Assembly (NCBI GenBank): GCA_033060915.1
Contig: CM065394.1
Span: 20,931,501-20,995,500, forward strand
Length of the DNA stretch: 64,000 bases
Direction of reading: 5' to 3'
Source of the DNA: Euryodendron excelsum
Lineage: Eukaryota; Streptophyta; Magnoliopsida; Ericales; Pentaphylacaceae
Shown: positions 24,163-35,769 of the stretch, one piece after another
Position numbering within the stretch: the stretch's first letter is position 1
How the letters are laid out: every line of letters starts with the position of its first letter
Made by a program: the position numbers and the translations under genes
Notes under the pieces: model-generated
What the model saw: the letters and a program-made list of their open reading frames with translations, nothing else
Told to the model about the DNA's origin: nothing
Databases searched by the model: none

Positions 24163-24494
24163 TAAATGGGTAAGGTCAAGTGAACATGAGTCTGAAAACA
24201 AGCCTAAAAGACCTTGTAATTAGGTTGCGCATGGGTTGGGCTAGGCCAAGCCCCCACTATATTAATGAGAAGGGTAGCAGGCCAAGCTTGACCCGACTCG
24301 ATATTAGGGCGGATCTTAAATTCTCAAACTCTTTCAAAACACAAAATTAGATAGCCCAAGCCTGCCTATATAACCCAAAAGTTTTTTACAACAACATTAT
24401 TTATGTCACAATTTGGAAATAAATAAAGTAGCCAGTCCAAGAGTTCAAATCTTTTAATTAATTTATTTACAACACTTTTAATAAATGTTGTAAA

Positions 24495-24963
24495 TGGGAT
24501 TTTTAGGAAGACCTGATCCGCTCCGCAAGCCAAGTTAACAAGCTCCAAGCAATCAACAAGAGAAGCAAGTAATGAGAATGCGTCAATCCTCTTTGGGCCA
24601 ATGGCACTCCGATAATTAAGTCAGGCCAACTTAACCTCAGTAAACTCAATGAAAAGTGCTCTCAATACTAATTCAAGTGAACGTACTTTACTTCTTAGTG
24701 GCATGGTGTTTTTATAGGCTTCGGAAGCCTCATTCCTTCTGGGAATGGTGTTCATTCTCCTGCTAAGATTCAATCACTTTTAGATTATTTCAAGATGAAT
24801 TTGGTCTTATCCTTAGGTGCCCTATTCCAAGTTAACTTAGGACTCTTGCCCATTAGGCCTGCCTATTGAACACTTTGGGCTCAATTTACCTTATTGGGCC
24901 TATCCTCTTTAGATCAAGCCTGGCATATTTATCCTTTGGACTTTCTAATTTATTTGACCCACA
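24495..24963 (-). repeat. 3' LTR of Tat-1
   Basis: 469 bp. It aligns along its whole length with 51581-52049, with many substitutions, so the insertion is old. On the minus strand it begins TGTGGGTCAAATA and ends TCCCA where the 5' copy has TTTCA. A TATAAAAA box is directly preceded by the dyad GAGGCTTCCGAAGCCT (24710-24732). Confidence 0.85.
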
Positions 24964-25200
24964 ATTGCATCACAGCCTTTGCGCCCTGTTTGGCCGAGCT
25001 TGGGGGACAAAGGTTATACCTGGCCATAATTGCTCGTCGCTTCATGACATGATCGTGGGCTATCACCATACACCCTTCGAGGTTTGCATGCCACATGGCA
25101 TTTCATGTCTCGCTCGATTTCTAAAAAGCAACTTTTCATTAAATGCTGATGCGACCTCTCAATTCACATATAATGATGCAGTCATTCTTAGGATTCTGAA
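24964..25200. other. Spacer between 3' LTR and antisense gene of Tat-1
   Basis: Non-coding, with a run of short frames. The bases next to the LTR (ATTGCATCACAGCCTTTGCG) make only a poor polypurine tract on the minus strand. Confidence 0.4.
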
Positions 25201-25894
25201 ATGACGACGAGCTCCCCTATAAGAACCCGTCTCTCTAAAAGATTGCTCACCTTAGCTTTGAAGAGATAAATGTCGAGAGAGAGTGTCGACCTGCCGTAAG
25301 TGTTCCAGACTCTACCCAACCTTTTTCTTTGCACATTCACACTGCCGACCATGTAGTTATAGCTGCACGACTTAGAAAAATGCTTAGTAATCCAGAGGCC
25401 ATCACTGCTTTTAAAGTGACGTATCAATTTTAGTCGGGAGTTAATATCAAGTTGGCCAGCCGTGACGATTTCTGTCTGCACGAGTTGAATAAGTGGATGG
25501 CCTTCCTCTTAATAGCTATAGTAGAAGGTGGTGTTAGGTTCCCCCTCCACCTATTCTTGCTTTGGCTCCTTAGGCACTATCAACTATGCCCCCACACAAT
25601 TAGCATCCAATGTCTTAAGGATAGTGATGGGCAAATAGATCTTAACCGCATTCTTGGCGTGAAAATAGGAATCCATGAGTTTGCATATTGCTATACACCA
25701 GTAAAAGTTGACAATAACTATCAAAAGTATTCTTTTCATTACAAACATAAGAATAGGGAGATCGTCCATCCTTCCTGATGTGGGAAAGAGGGTGGACGAT
25801 GTTATGGTGTGGATCTCAAACCCCTGGGAATACGGGGACGTCCTTGAGGCTGAACGACCCTCCTGACGTTGCCCTAGAGAGCCCGACGCCCCAG

Positions 25895-25982
25895 GTCTAT
25901 ACTTAGAATGCCTTAACTTTTCTCTTAGTTACTATTCTTACTTTCTTAGCCGATTTGACACTTGCACTCCTTTTGTTTTTAG
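25895..25982 (+). other. Putative intron 1 of the Tat-1 antisense gene
   Basis: CCCCAG/GTCTATAC to CTCCTTTTGTTTTTAG/GTGAGC, 88 bases with a strong pyrimidine tract before the acceptor. Typical plant intron size. Inferred from signals only. Confidence 0.45.
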
Positions 25983-27065
25983 GTGAGCATAACAAGCCCA
26001 AGAAGCAGTACGAGCATCTTAGGCTAAATTTGCCACTACTAAAGAGAGTTTAGGCCTACTAAAGAGAAGACCCACAATAGGGAGTTGGCAGAGCTGTTCA
26101 TATTCTTCTGCAGTACCCAATCCGCTACTAGTCATTCTCAGCAACCAAAGGCATCCCAGATGACATCATCGCTACACTCAAGGCGCAATGGGAGGTCAGC
26201 GATTTCGAGAATATTCCAGAGGGCATTTTGATTCGCACATACATGATTCCAGTCGTGTCACAGTTGTTGATATTCCTGTTGAGGTTGAAACAAACCCAAG
26301 TCCTTATGTCTAGGTAGAGGGAGAAACCGGTGTTGCTGAAGAGTCGTCGACATCCAATTGAGCATTGCTTCAACCTCCAAGTTACTCGATCTTAATGCCT
26401 ACCGAGGAAGAAAAGCTAAGCTCAAGGCCCTCGTCATTATCGCAGTCAATTCCATCAGCTTTGTCTTTATCATTAGCATCCTCGACTTCTTATTCCAAAG
26501 TTGCCTCTACTATGATTTCTACTTTGGAGGTTGTTCCAGATCGCCGACCAGCTCGCTAATATAGGCAACAAGTATTTTCGAGCTCTGAAATAAAGGTCAA
26601 GCTGGGCAACATGCAGAAACTAAGTTTGGCTGTAAAAATTGCTAAGAGGAAGCCCAAAGGTGCTCAAACGTTCATGGCTGGGGCTAACATGACTCGACCA
26701 CCCAAGCCTCTGCCACCAGCCACCACTGGGACTGGAGCTGGAATGAGTGCACTATCATTGGATAAGTCGACATCTAAAAGGCCAGCAGAAGAAGATTTAC
26801 CCAAGATGCCCAGACCTCAAGACGCCTAGAACTCAACAGGCCACGTCAGGGTCAGTTGAGCTGGATGCTAGGCTGGTGGCTAAGATCGTGATCTAACCAG
26901 TGGCTGGCACACGTCCAATAACCACCCTTAACTCTGGTCTTGTTGACCCCTCTGTTGCAGTGGGACTGGTCGAGGGAGCTATCTTGCCTCAAGACTAAGT
27001 AATGCTGGGGCAGGCAGCTAGCGTTTAGATCTTCATGGGAGCGGTCCATAATAGTCTGTCGATGA

Positions 27066-27156
27066 GTATGCTTACTATTTTCTTTAGCCCATTTACCATT
27101 TTGGTTTTCCCTATCTAATTCTAGCCATGTTTCTCTGTTTCCAAGCTGCTTTCTAG
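27066..27156 (+). other. Putative intron 2 of the Tat-1 antisense gene
   Basis: GATGA/GTATGCTTAC to CTGCTTTCTAG/GCTCAC, about 91 T-rich bases. Earlier AG acceptors near 27114 and 27145 are also possible. Follows the low-complexity middle and precedes the coiled-coil exon. Confidence 0.4.
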
Positions 27157-27889
27157 GCTCACAATGCTATGCCTCGCTTTACAACTATGGTTAAGGAGGT
27201 AAAGGAGCTGATGCAATAGTGCAGCGACCTAAAGATGGAGGCCCGGGCTTACAAGCAAGTTGCAGTTGACGCAAAGGCTAAACTGAAAAAAGGCGAGAAA
27301 GCCATGTCTTCTATTTTGGCTGAGCTCACGCAGAGGAACCAGGAGCTCATTAAAGCCAAGGAGGAGATCGAGAAGATGAAGGTTGAGTTCCCATCTGAGA
27401 AGGAGGCGAGTTTCAAAGAAGGTTTTAAGAAAGCTGGAAATGATTATACTCAGTAGATCCTTGGGATGACGAACTCAATCTTCAAGGAAGGTTGGGTGGC
27501 TGCACTCACCGAATTGAAGGTTGAGCTGACCTCGCCACTCTGGAAGAACATCCCTTGGCTACTCCCAGATTAAGCCATCCCTGCAGATACCGAGGTGACA
27601 CCCTCTCAGACTAGGCAAGCCAACGTCACTAAAGTTGTCAACACCAATATTGCCCCCCCCCCCCATCTTTAGAGGTATTTGTGATCGTTGTTGCTGCGAC
27701 TGAAGTGGTCTCTACCTTATCTGATCTCCCAGCTGATCCTACCTCTCAGACTTAAGGCACTTTACTTTTTTTGTTTTTAACTTCCTTTTGTACCTTTTGG
27801 GCAACCTCATTGTAAAAAAGCTTCCTCAAATTTGAATTAATTTCTTTCCTTGCTCTATTATTGCTTGATTTATTGTATCTGCCAATTTG

Positions 27890-28540
27890 TACTTGAATAT
27901 TCTCATAAATTTGGCCATTGTTGGCCAACCTGACAAATTTAGGCAAGGCTAAGTGTAAAGCACTTATTTTTTTTATATAAATTTGGCCGTTCTTGGGCCG
28001 ACCCGCCAAACTTTGGCAGGACTAAATATAAAACACTTTGCTTTTTTTTATAGAGGTTGGTCATTCTTGGGCTGACCTGCCATACTTAGGCAGGACTAAG
28101 GATCTTCACTTGGTTTTATCAAGTTTGGCCATTCTTGGGCCAGCCTGCCAAACTTAGGCAAGACTAAGTGTAGAACACTTAGTTTTTTTTTTTATTAATT
28201 TGGCCATTCTTAGGCTGACCTTCCAGACTTAGGTAGAACCAAGGATCTTCACTTGGTTTTTAATTTGGCCTTCATTGGCTGACCTACCCAACTTTGGCAA
28301 CACCAAGTTTTCATACTGGGTTTTTTTGTGGATTGGCAATGCTTGAGCCGACCTACCAGACATTGGCAGGACCAAGGATCTTCATTTGGTTTTGGTTTGT
28401 CCTTCATTGGTTGACCTAGCCAACTTGGGAAGGACCAAGCTTTAACAATTGGTTTTTTTACAAAGATTTGCCATTCTTGGGCTAACTTGCCAAACTTAGG
28501 TAGGACCAATGATTTTCACTTGGTTTTTTATTTAGATTAT
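27890..28540. repeat. Degenerate tandem repeat of Tat-1, about 60-80 bp units
   Basis: Eight or so units around TTTGGCCATTCTTGGGCCGACCTGCCAAACTTAGGCAGGACTAAG, with variable T-runs between them (bases given here as a loose consensus). It lies between integrase and the antisense gene. Variable tandem arrays in this 3' region are known for Tat/Ogre-type elements. Confidence 0.85.
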
Positions 28541-28689
28541 CATTTGTTTATACATCATATATATGTGAAACTCAATCTTTATTTCTAAAGAAAGTAACAT
28601 ATATGATGTGTAATCCGCAATCTATTACACTCTAATTCTAAAAATATTAACTTCAAGCCAGGTCATCACTAGTAGAATTTTTTTTAGTT

Positions 28690-29104
28690 CTGTGCATTCC
28701 AAGGTTAGGGTAGCTAGCATCATTCTTCTATGATTTCTAGCTGATATGTCCCCACGCCAACTTGGTATGCAACTCTGTAAGGGCCTTTCCAGTTGGGGTT
28801 GAGCTTTCCATCAACTACGTTCTTGGTTGCCCCTAGCAGTACAAGGTCTCTGGGTATGAAAGTTTTTTGCTACACTCGCTTGTTGTAAGATCGGTTTAGT
28901 TGCTGATGATAAGTAGTAAGTTTGAATAAGGCAACTTCCCTCTTTTCTTTAATGAGGTCGAGGTCCTTGGCCAGTGTTTGCTTGTTGAGGCTGTATCAAA
29001 AGTAGTCAATCTGATTGTTGGTAGCCTTATCTCAAAGGGTATCATCACCTCAACCCCGTAGACCATAGAGTAAGGGGTTTCTCCTGTTAACCTCCTTGGG
29101 ATGG
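28690..29104 (-). pseudogene. Tat-1 integrase, C-terminal part
   Basis: The minus strand reads GETPYSMVYG and EVMIPFEI just left of the insertion, as in the end of the Ty3/gypsy integrase core, then a poorly kept C-terminal region with SYNRRV-like and NWEGPY-like phrases (28740-28880). It is separated from the rest of integrase (35070-35760) by solo LTR D. It contains stops and ends near 28690. Confidence 0.7.
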
Positions 29105-29274
29105 TGTAAGCACCCCATTTTTGACCGCTCGACAGTCTACACTCCGTCCAGACTTGTACTCATGTCAATATAGACGTATTCCAATCAAAACAAACTCTCT
29201 AAGTCTAAATTCCGTCTGTCTATCGCTTCGCGGGCTCGCTAGGCCCAAATAGAGGCAAAATGATCAAAATGCCC

Positions 29275-29830
29275 TTAGGGGCATTGTCCTTTCCAATTCC
29301 AATTCCAATCCCTCTCTCGAGACAGTTGATTCCTCGAGACAACAAATCTATTCCAACTTAGGCATGTCTTTCCGAAGACGGTAAGTCCCCTTTCCAATTC
29401 CAAATCAGGTGCGTCCTTCCGAAGATGAAAAGACCCCTTTCCAATTTCGATCTCTCTCTCGAGACAGTTGATTCCTTGATACGATAAATCTACTCCAATC
29501 AGGCACGTCTTTCTGAAGACGATAAGACCCCTTTCTAATTCCAATCCCTCTCTCGAGACTGTTGATTCCTCAAGACGGTAAATCTATTCCAAATCAGGCA
29601 CATCTTTCCGAAGACGGTAAGTCCCCTTTCCAATTCCAAATCAGGCACATCTTTTTGAAGACGATAAGACCCCTTTCCAATTCCAATCCCTCTCTCGAGA
29701 CAGTTGATTCCTCGAGACAATAAATCTACTCCAATCAAGCGCGTCTTTTCAAAAACGATAAGACCCCTTTCCAATTCCAATCCCTCTCTCGAGACAGTTT
29801 ATTCCTCGAGACAATCCAGCACGTTTTTCA
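29275..29830 (+). repeat. U3 minisatellite of LTR copy D
   Basis: Reverse-complement form of the array in copy B: CTCTCTCGAGACAGTTGATTCCTCGAGAC alternating with GTCTTTCCGAAGACGGTAAG. Unit lengths are mixed (about 45 to 130 bp), so the array has been reshuffled compared with copies B and F. Confidence 0.85.
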
Positions 29831-31165
29831 AAAAAAATCTCTTCAAAACGGTAAGTCCCTTTAAACCTGTCGACCGGGAAGAGACCCCAAGTCCCCTAGA
29901 TGGTAGAACGGCCTACCTTTGGCGCCTGCTAGCCCGCCAATGCAGAAATGTCCGTTTAGGCACGCCTTTCGAGAAAGTTGATTCTCAGGCGCTAAGTCCC
30001 TTTAGCAGCTTCCCGAGATCAGGTAGTCTCGGGAATGATCACGAACTGTCAAAGTAGCAGAAATAGTCGCAAACATCACAACCGTTAGAGTAGCAGAAAT
30101 ACTCACAAACAGGTCGATATAAGGAATTGCCAACAAACCCCTGTATCACGCGACCGCCGTCAGAGTGGTGGAAACACTCAAAACCCAGGTCAACACCAGT
30201 GCCTGCTAGCCCACTTCGGTGAAAAATGACCAAACTACCCCTTGGGCCTTTTCCGACACGTTTCTTGAGAACACACCTGAGTCCTCAGAACGGTGAGTCC
30301 AACCGTCTAAGATTGCCTTAAAATCAGTCTGGCATGATTAGGTGCCATCCAGTCAGTTTCGGGCCAGTTCCGAGACTCTCCGCTCAAGATGACCATTTTG
30401 CCCCTAGGCATCCGAACGCCCCGGGGACCACACCGGCTCTGGGTATCAAACTGGTAACCTTCTGAGATTGCTTGTTATAGTATTCTCAGCCTTCCTCTAT
30501 CTTTTCGGATCATTCTGAGTCAATTACGGCAAACCCGGTGCAAAATGACCGTTTTGCCCCTGGTGGGCTGGTCTCCTTTTCCGTCCACACCGGCTTTGGG
30601 TATCAAACCGGTAACTTCCTGAGATTGCTTCTTATAGTATTCTCAACCTTCCTTTACCTTTTTGGATCATTCTGAGTCAATTACGGCAAACCCGGTGCAA
30701 AATGACCGTTTTGCCCCTAGAGGGCCGGTCGCCTTTTCCGACCACACCGGCTTTAGATATCAAACCGGAAACCTTTGGGAACATTCTAAATAATGTCCCC
30801 AAGTCTCGAGTCTTTTTCGGGACATTCCAGGTCCGTCCCGGCAGCTTTCCGACCCGATTGACCATTTTGCCCCTAATGGCCCGGTCAAATCCTTCCAATA
30901 CATCCTGTCTTCATTTTTCAAGTCAAGTACCTCTGGGACGCTGTTCTAAGTGTTCCTGCCCTTTTTCGGCCTTCCGGGCGAATCCCGGTCCCTTAAATCA
31001 TTCCCAGATTTTTCCGGAGTCACTCTTTGTGAAGCCAGACAAGAAATTGCATAGTAGTCACTAGTACATGCGTCCAAATCTAGTCAAAGATACGTTGCTT
31101 GCCGACTTTAATAGTTTCCTAATTGGCTGGTGCCACTAGTAGTGGCGCCAAGTCTATCCCATCTC

Positions 31166-31173
31166 TATAAATA
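31166..31173 (+). promoter_or_regulatory. TATA box of LTR copy D
   Basis: TATAAATA in TCTCTATAAATACAGAGCC, 20 bases before CCAGCGTGAA, with the GGCGCC dyad 20-40 bases upstream. Confidence 0.7.
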
Positions 31174-31865
31174 CAGAGCCACTTCCAGCGTGAAGGAAGT
31201 CCGCAAACTTAGTCTAAAAACACCAATATTCGATATACAGAGCTTGTACACTCCCAAAACCCTAGCTTTTCTAGGTTTTCCAAACCTTAGCCACCATACA
31301 CTAAACCCTAGCCTTATATACACTCATACATACCCCTACACACATATACACTAGCCTCCAACCCTCCATTGAAGACTTGGATTGCTGCAACTATGAAGTT
31401 TTGAAGACCGAAGATGAGCCCTCGACGATCAAGACTGAAGTGGAGTGAAGACCAAAGAAAAGCAAGGCGCGCAAAATAAACAAGACACAAGGTAGGCTTT
31501 CGTTTTATGTTTCTGCGCTTTCCCCCTCTCTCTTCTCTCTCCTAACCCACTTGGGTTTTCTCTATTTTAATCCCCTATCTCTTTCTCCCCCTTTCTTTGC
31601 ATGCTTGAAACAATGAGACTCCCGATCCATGTGTAGGATTAGACTATTGGAAGGTCACCGTGTCGAGGGCTTTCCTTTAGGCTAACTAGAGACCACGTGG
31701 GTTCGGCCCCCTAGATTATGTGGTGAAGCCTTAACTTTGTATGTTCACGACCCCAAATTTGAATTGTGCATATCATGATCTTGCATCTCTCCAAAATCAT
31801 TTTCAAACTCGTTTTCAAAACTTGCATTAAACTCGTTTTCAAAATTGCATCAAAATCTCCTTTTT

Positions 31866-32699
31866 CAAAACATGTTTTCAAAATCACAACTCAAGGGTGA
31901 TTCTAGCCTTTCCATGGCTAGGATTGCTTTAGGAAAGTATTACATTTAAAGTGACTTTCATGGTCCATATTTTCAAACCTTTGTTATTTTCAAAACCATT
32001 TTCCTAAAGTGGTTCTAGCCTTCTTATGATTAGAATTGCTTTAGGAAAATGAGACATTTTTATACCTTCTAAAAACTCTCTTTTCAAAAGTCTCTCTTCC
32101 TAAAAATCTCTTTTTCAACATACTTTCCTAAAACTTTCCTTTCCAAAACATGTTTTCAAAATCACAACCCCAGGGTGATTCTAGCCTTTCCATGGCTAGG
32201 ATTGCTTTAGGAAAGTATTACATTTAAAGTGACTTTCATGGTCCATATTTTCAAACCTTTGTTATTTTCAAAACCATTTTCCTAAAGTGGTTCTAGCCTT
32301 CTTATGATTAGAATTGCTTTAGGAAAATGAGACATTTTTATACCTTCTAAAAACTCTCTTTTCAAAAGTCTCTCTTCCTAAAAATCTCTTTTTCAACATA
32401 CTTTCCTAAAACTTTCCTTTCCAAAACATGTTTTCAAAATCACAACCCCAGGGTGATTCTAGCCTTTCCATGGCTAGGATTGCTTTAGGAAAGTATTACA
32501 TTTAAAGTGACTTTCATGGTCCATATTTTCAAACCTTTGTTATTTTCAAAATCATTTTCCTAAAGTGGTTCTAGCCTTCTTATGGTTAGAATTGCTTTAG
32601 GAAAATGAGACATTTTTATACCTTCTAAAAACTCTCTTTTCAAAAGTCTCTCTTCCTAAAAATCTCTTTTTCAACATACTTTCCTAAAATTTTCCTTTC
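31866..32699 (+). repeat. 278-bp tandem triplication in LTR copy D
   Basis: CAAAACATGTTTTCAAAATC starts at 31866, 32144 and 32422. Units 2 and 3 differ at only a few positions. Each unit holds two hairpin modules (CTAGCC...GGCTAG and CTAGCC...GGTTAG). Other family copies have one such region. Confidence 0.95.
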
Positions 32700-35069
32700 C
32701 AAAGTTGTTTTCAAAAACTCCCTCCAAAAATCTATTTTTTCAAAACTCCCTTTTTCAACTCCTTTCCAAAATACTCTCCCTGAAATCCACTTTCTAAAAA
32801 CGTTCCCTAAAAATCTTTCCAAAAACTCTCTCCAACAATCTTCCATCAAAAATCTTTCTCAAAACTCTCTTCCCAAAATCTTCCTTCTAGAAACTTCCCT
32901 CTAGGATTTTCCTTCTAAAAACTTGTTTCCAAAAACACACTTTCTAAAAACTCCTTTTTTAAAAAAAAAAAAAATCTCTTTCCAAAAACTCTATCTTCAA
33001 AATTCACTTTCCAAAAACTCCTCTCTAGGATTCCCTTCTAAAAATCTTCATTTCCAAAAAACTCACTTTCCAAAAATCCTTTTTCTTGGTGCCCAAGTCA
33101 AGTCCTAAAATCCACAATTAGGAAACTCTAATTTTCTTTCCAAAAACATGGTTTTCAAACTTGCTTTAAAACCTAGGTTTCCAAAATTCTTCCTTTTCAC
33201 ATCCAAACTATTCCCATTTCCAAAACCTCTTTTCTACGTCAAAACTATAGTCTTCAAAATCTAGGGTTTCTAAAACCTCCTTTTCCAAATCCTTGTCAAA
33301 TCCTATCTTCCCTTTAGGAAACCAAATCCCATCCTCCCTTTCGAAAACCAAATCCTATCTTCCCGTTTAGGAAACTATATCATATCCTCCGTTTTTGGAA
33401 ACAAAATCAAACCTTCTCTTTTAGAAACAAAATCTAATCCCTTGCTTTAGGAAATAGGAATCTCAATCCTTTCAAATCCAAATCCTTCCTAATTCAGCTC
33501 TTTCCTAATCTTCTACTTTCCAAAACTTGAACACAGAAATCTTTCCCAAATTTTAAAATTCAACCCTTTCCTAATTCCATCCATTTCTAAATCTTAGCTT
33601 TTCAAATCTAAGCTTACAAACCCTTCTTAAACTCAAAACCTTTTCCAATTTCAAGAATTTCTAAAACTCAAACCTTGAATCTTTCTAAAATTCTAAACTT
33701 TCCTAAACTCTCAATCTTTCCAAAATTCTAAACTTTCTAAATTCTAAACTTTTCAAATTTCGAAACCTTCCTAATACGAAAACTTTCCTAATTCAAAACT
33801 TTCCTTAAGTTGAAACATTCCAAATTCAAAACTTTCCTAAGTTGAAACTTTTTCTAATTCAAAACTTTCCTAAGTTGAACCTTTCTTAATTCAAAACTTT
33901 CAAAACTTTCCTAAGTTAAAACTTTCCTAATTCGAAAACTTTCCTAATTTGAAAACTTTCCTAAAATGAAACTTTCCTAAATCGGACCTTTCCTAATTCA
34001 AACATTTTCTAAATCTAATCTTTTCTAAAAATCTTTCAAGTCAAGTCAAAATTTTCTTAAACCCTTCCAAGTCAAATCTTTCCTAAGTTTTATCTTTCTT
34101 AAGTCTAGGTTTCCTAAACCTCAACCTTTCCAAATCTAAGTTCAATCTTTCCAAATTCTAATCTTCTATTCTAAATTCCAATTCAATCTCTTTTTCAAAT
34201 CAAACTCTTTTCAAATCAAACCTTCTATCGGACTCTTATCCAAACTACGACTGACCCGATTCCTCCAAAAGGATACGTAGGCAACCCTCATGGATGCGGT
34301 CACAACATTTTTCAAATCTCAAATTCCACAACATTTTTCAAGTTTCTATTCCCACAAAATCTTTGCAAATCTCCAATCTATTTTCAAACTTCCAATTCCA
34401 AACTTCTATTTCCAAATTTCTATTTCCAATTTCTAAAACTTTCCAATTTCAAATCTCTCTTCTAAAATCAAATCCAATTCTTCTTTTCAAATCTCTTTCC
34501 AAATCTATTTTCCAACTCTCTTTTTTTTATACTTGCATGTCATGCATCATGTCTTTTAAACATTGTTTTCTAAAGTGAATAGGATTGGTCAATAGTTAGT
34601 TGAAGACTCTCATAGGTGAATCTAGGGTAGATTGACATGTAGGTACCGAAAGGGCAGGGTAGGGTAATGGCTTAGTGCATCTTCCCTACACGTAACCAAC
34701 CTCCGAACCTAGGTCACTGATTTCAAAGACCAAAAAGGAGTTATTTTTCAAAAAGGGCTAAATATTTTCTAAAGGTTGCTAAATAACCTGTTTTCTTAAA
34801 AACCTTCTCTTGAGGAGATATTTTTAAAATCGTTTTCAAAAACCCTAAGTGTAGTCTTCGGATTATGCTTAGTTTTTAGGTGACCTAACTCGCCTTAATC
34901 AAGTTAGGTGGTGACTCCAAATCTTTTCTAAAAGCGCTTTATTCAAATCTATTTTCAATTCAAACCTAGTCGCACTCATTCTTCTAGGAGGGTGAGTTCT
35001 AAAGAGAGAGTACAGCATTTTTCCCGCTTGTGTGTGTATTCCTCGGGTGCGAAAAATCTGGGCGCGACA

Positions 35070-35760
35070 GATGGTTCTATAGGACCAAAGGACAATGGGT
35101 AGCTCCTTCACCCACCTTCCTTTTGCCTTCTCTAACATCTTATTTATCTTGTTCAACACTGTTTTGTTGGAAATCTCTGCCTATCCATTGCACTGCAGGT
35201 AGGCCAGGGTTGAGTAGTAGTTTTTTTATTCTTAGCTTAGAACAAAATTCCCTAAACATGTTTCCATCGAACTGAGTGCCATTGTCTGAGATCAGTGCCC
35301 TAGGTATGCCAAACCTTGTAATGATATTTCTCCAGCTGAACCTTTTTGCATATGCTTCACAAATTGTTGCCAATAGCTTTGCTTCTATCCACTTGGTGAA
35401 ATAGTCTGTTGCAACTATAAGGAACCTCTTATTCCTTGGAGCTCGGGGGAGCAGGCCAACTATGTGCAGTCCCCATTATGCAAATGACCAAGGGTTGGTG
35501 ATCGTAATAAAGTCCTCAGCAGGCTAATGGATCAATGGTGAGAACTTCTCGCACTTCTCGCACTTCAGCACATACTGGGCAGCATCCTTCTGCATATAAG
35601 GTCACCAGTACCCTTGGGAAATAGCTTGATGGGTGATTGATTTTCCACCAATATGACTCTTATAAATTCCCTCATGGATTTCATAAAATATTCCCATCAC
35701 CTTCTCTAGATGGACGCAGTAGAGGCAGGGGCCGGTAAAGCAGGCGACAATCAATACTTC
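35070..35760 (-). pseudogene. Tat-1 integrase, zinc-binding and catalytic core part
   Basis: Minus strand. The zinc-binding module appears as EIHEGIYKSHIGG and KCEKCEKF, preserving the H-H-C-C pattern. The core then reads WGLHIVGLLP, where the family has WGLDIVG, so the first catalytic Asp seems replaced by His. The second Asp is kept in ISDNGTQFDG. The region with the catalytic Glu is frameshifted: one frame ends in QNSVEQDK and another continues NKINKMLEKAKGRWVKELP. WSYRT follows directly before the GATGG site of solo LTR D. The enzyme would insert element DNA into the genome; this copy is dead. Confidence 0.8.
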
Positions 35761-35769
35761 AGTGCCTTA

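Larger units (their letters stand above)
25201..27755 (+). pseudogene. Antisense extra gene of Tat-1: putative gypsy-type transposon domain plus coiled coil
   Basis: Runs plus, opposite to Tat-1, between its integrase and 3' LTR. An ATG at 25201 gives MTTSSPIRTRLSKRLL. After frame breaks, 25452-25778 has EGGVRFPLHLFLLWLLRHYQL and LNRILGVKIGIHEFAYCY, matching the plant family known as putative gypsy type transposon (Transposase_28: GLRFPLHPFVxxVLxxxxLxPxQLxPN). The last third (about 27160-27470) is a charged coiled coil (ELTQRNQELIKAKEEIEKMK) followed by SFKEGFKKAGNDY, a motif shared with the antisense gene at 57852-60154. Two candidate GT-AG introns are visible (25895-25982, 27066-27156). Several stops make it non-functional. 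Such extra genes are described in Tat elements; their role is unknown, although some are gag-like. Confidence 0.65.
29105..35069 (+). mobile_element. Solo LTR, copy D of the 5-kb family (TSD GATGG)
   Basis: 5,965 bp, the longest copy, from TGTAAGCACCCC to GGGCGCGACA. GATGG flanks it on both sides (29100-29104, 35070-35074), proving a single insertion into the Tat-1 integrase gene with later loss of the internal region. Its extra length comes largely from a 278-bp module present three times in tandem (31866-32699). It has a mixed U3 minisatellite (29275-29830), the dyad TGGTGCCACTAGTAGTGGCGCC (31125-31150), a TATA box (31166-31173), telo-box AAACCCTA (about 31303), and the conserved leader (31615-31760). 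The two later units of the triplication are nearly identical, suggesting a recent event. Confidence 0.96.
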
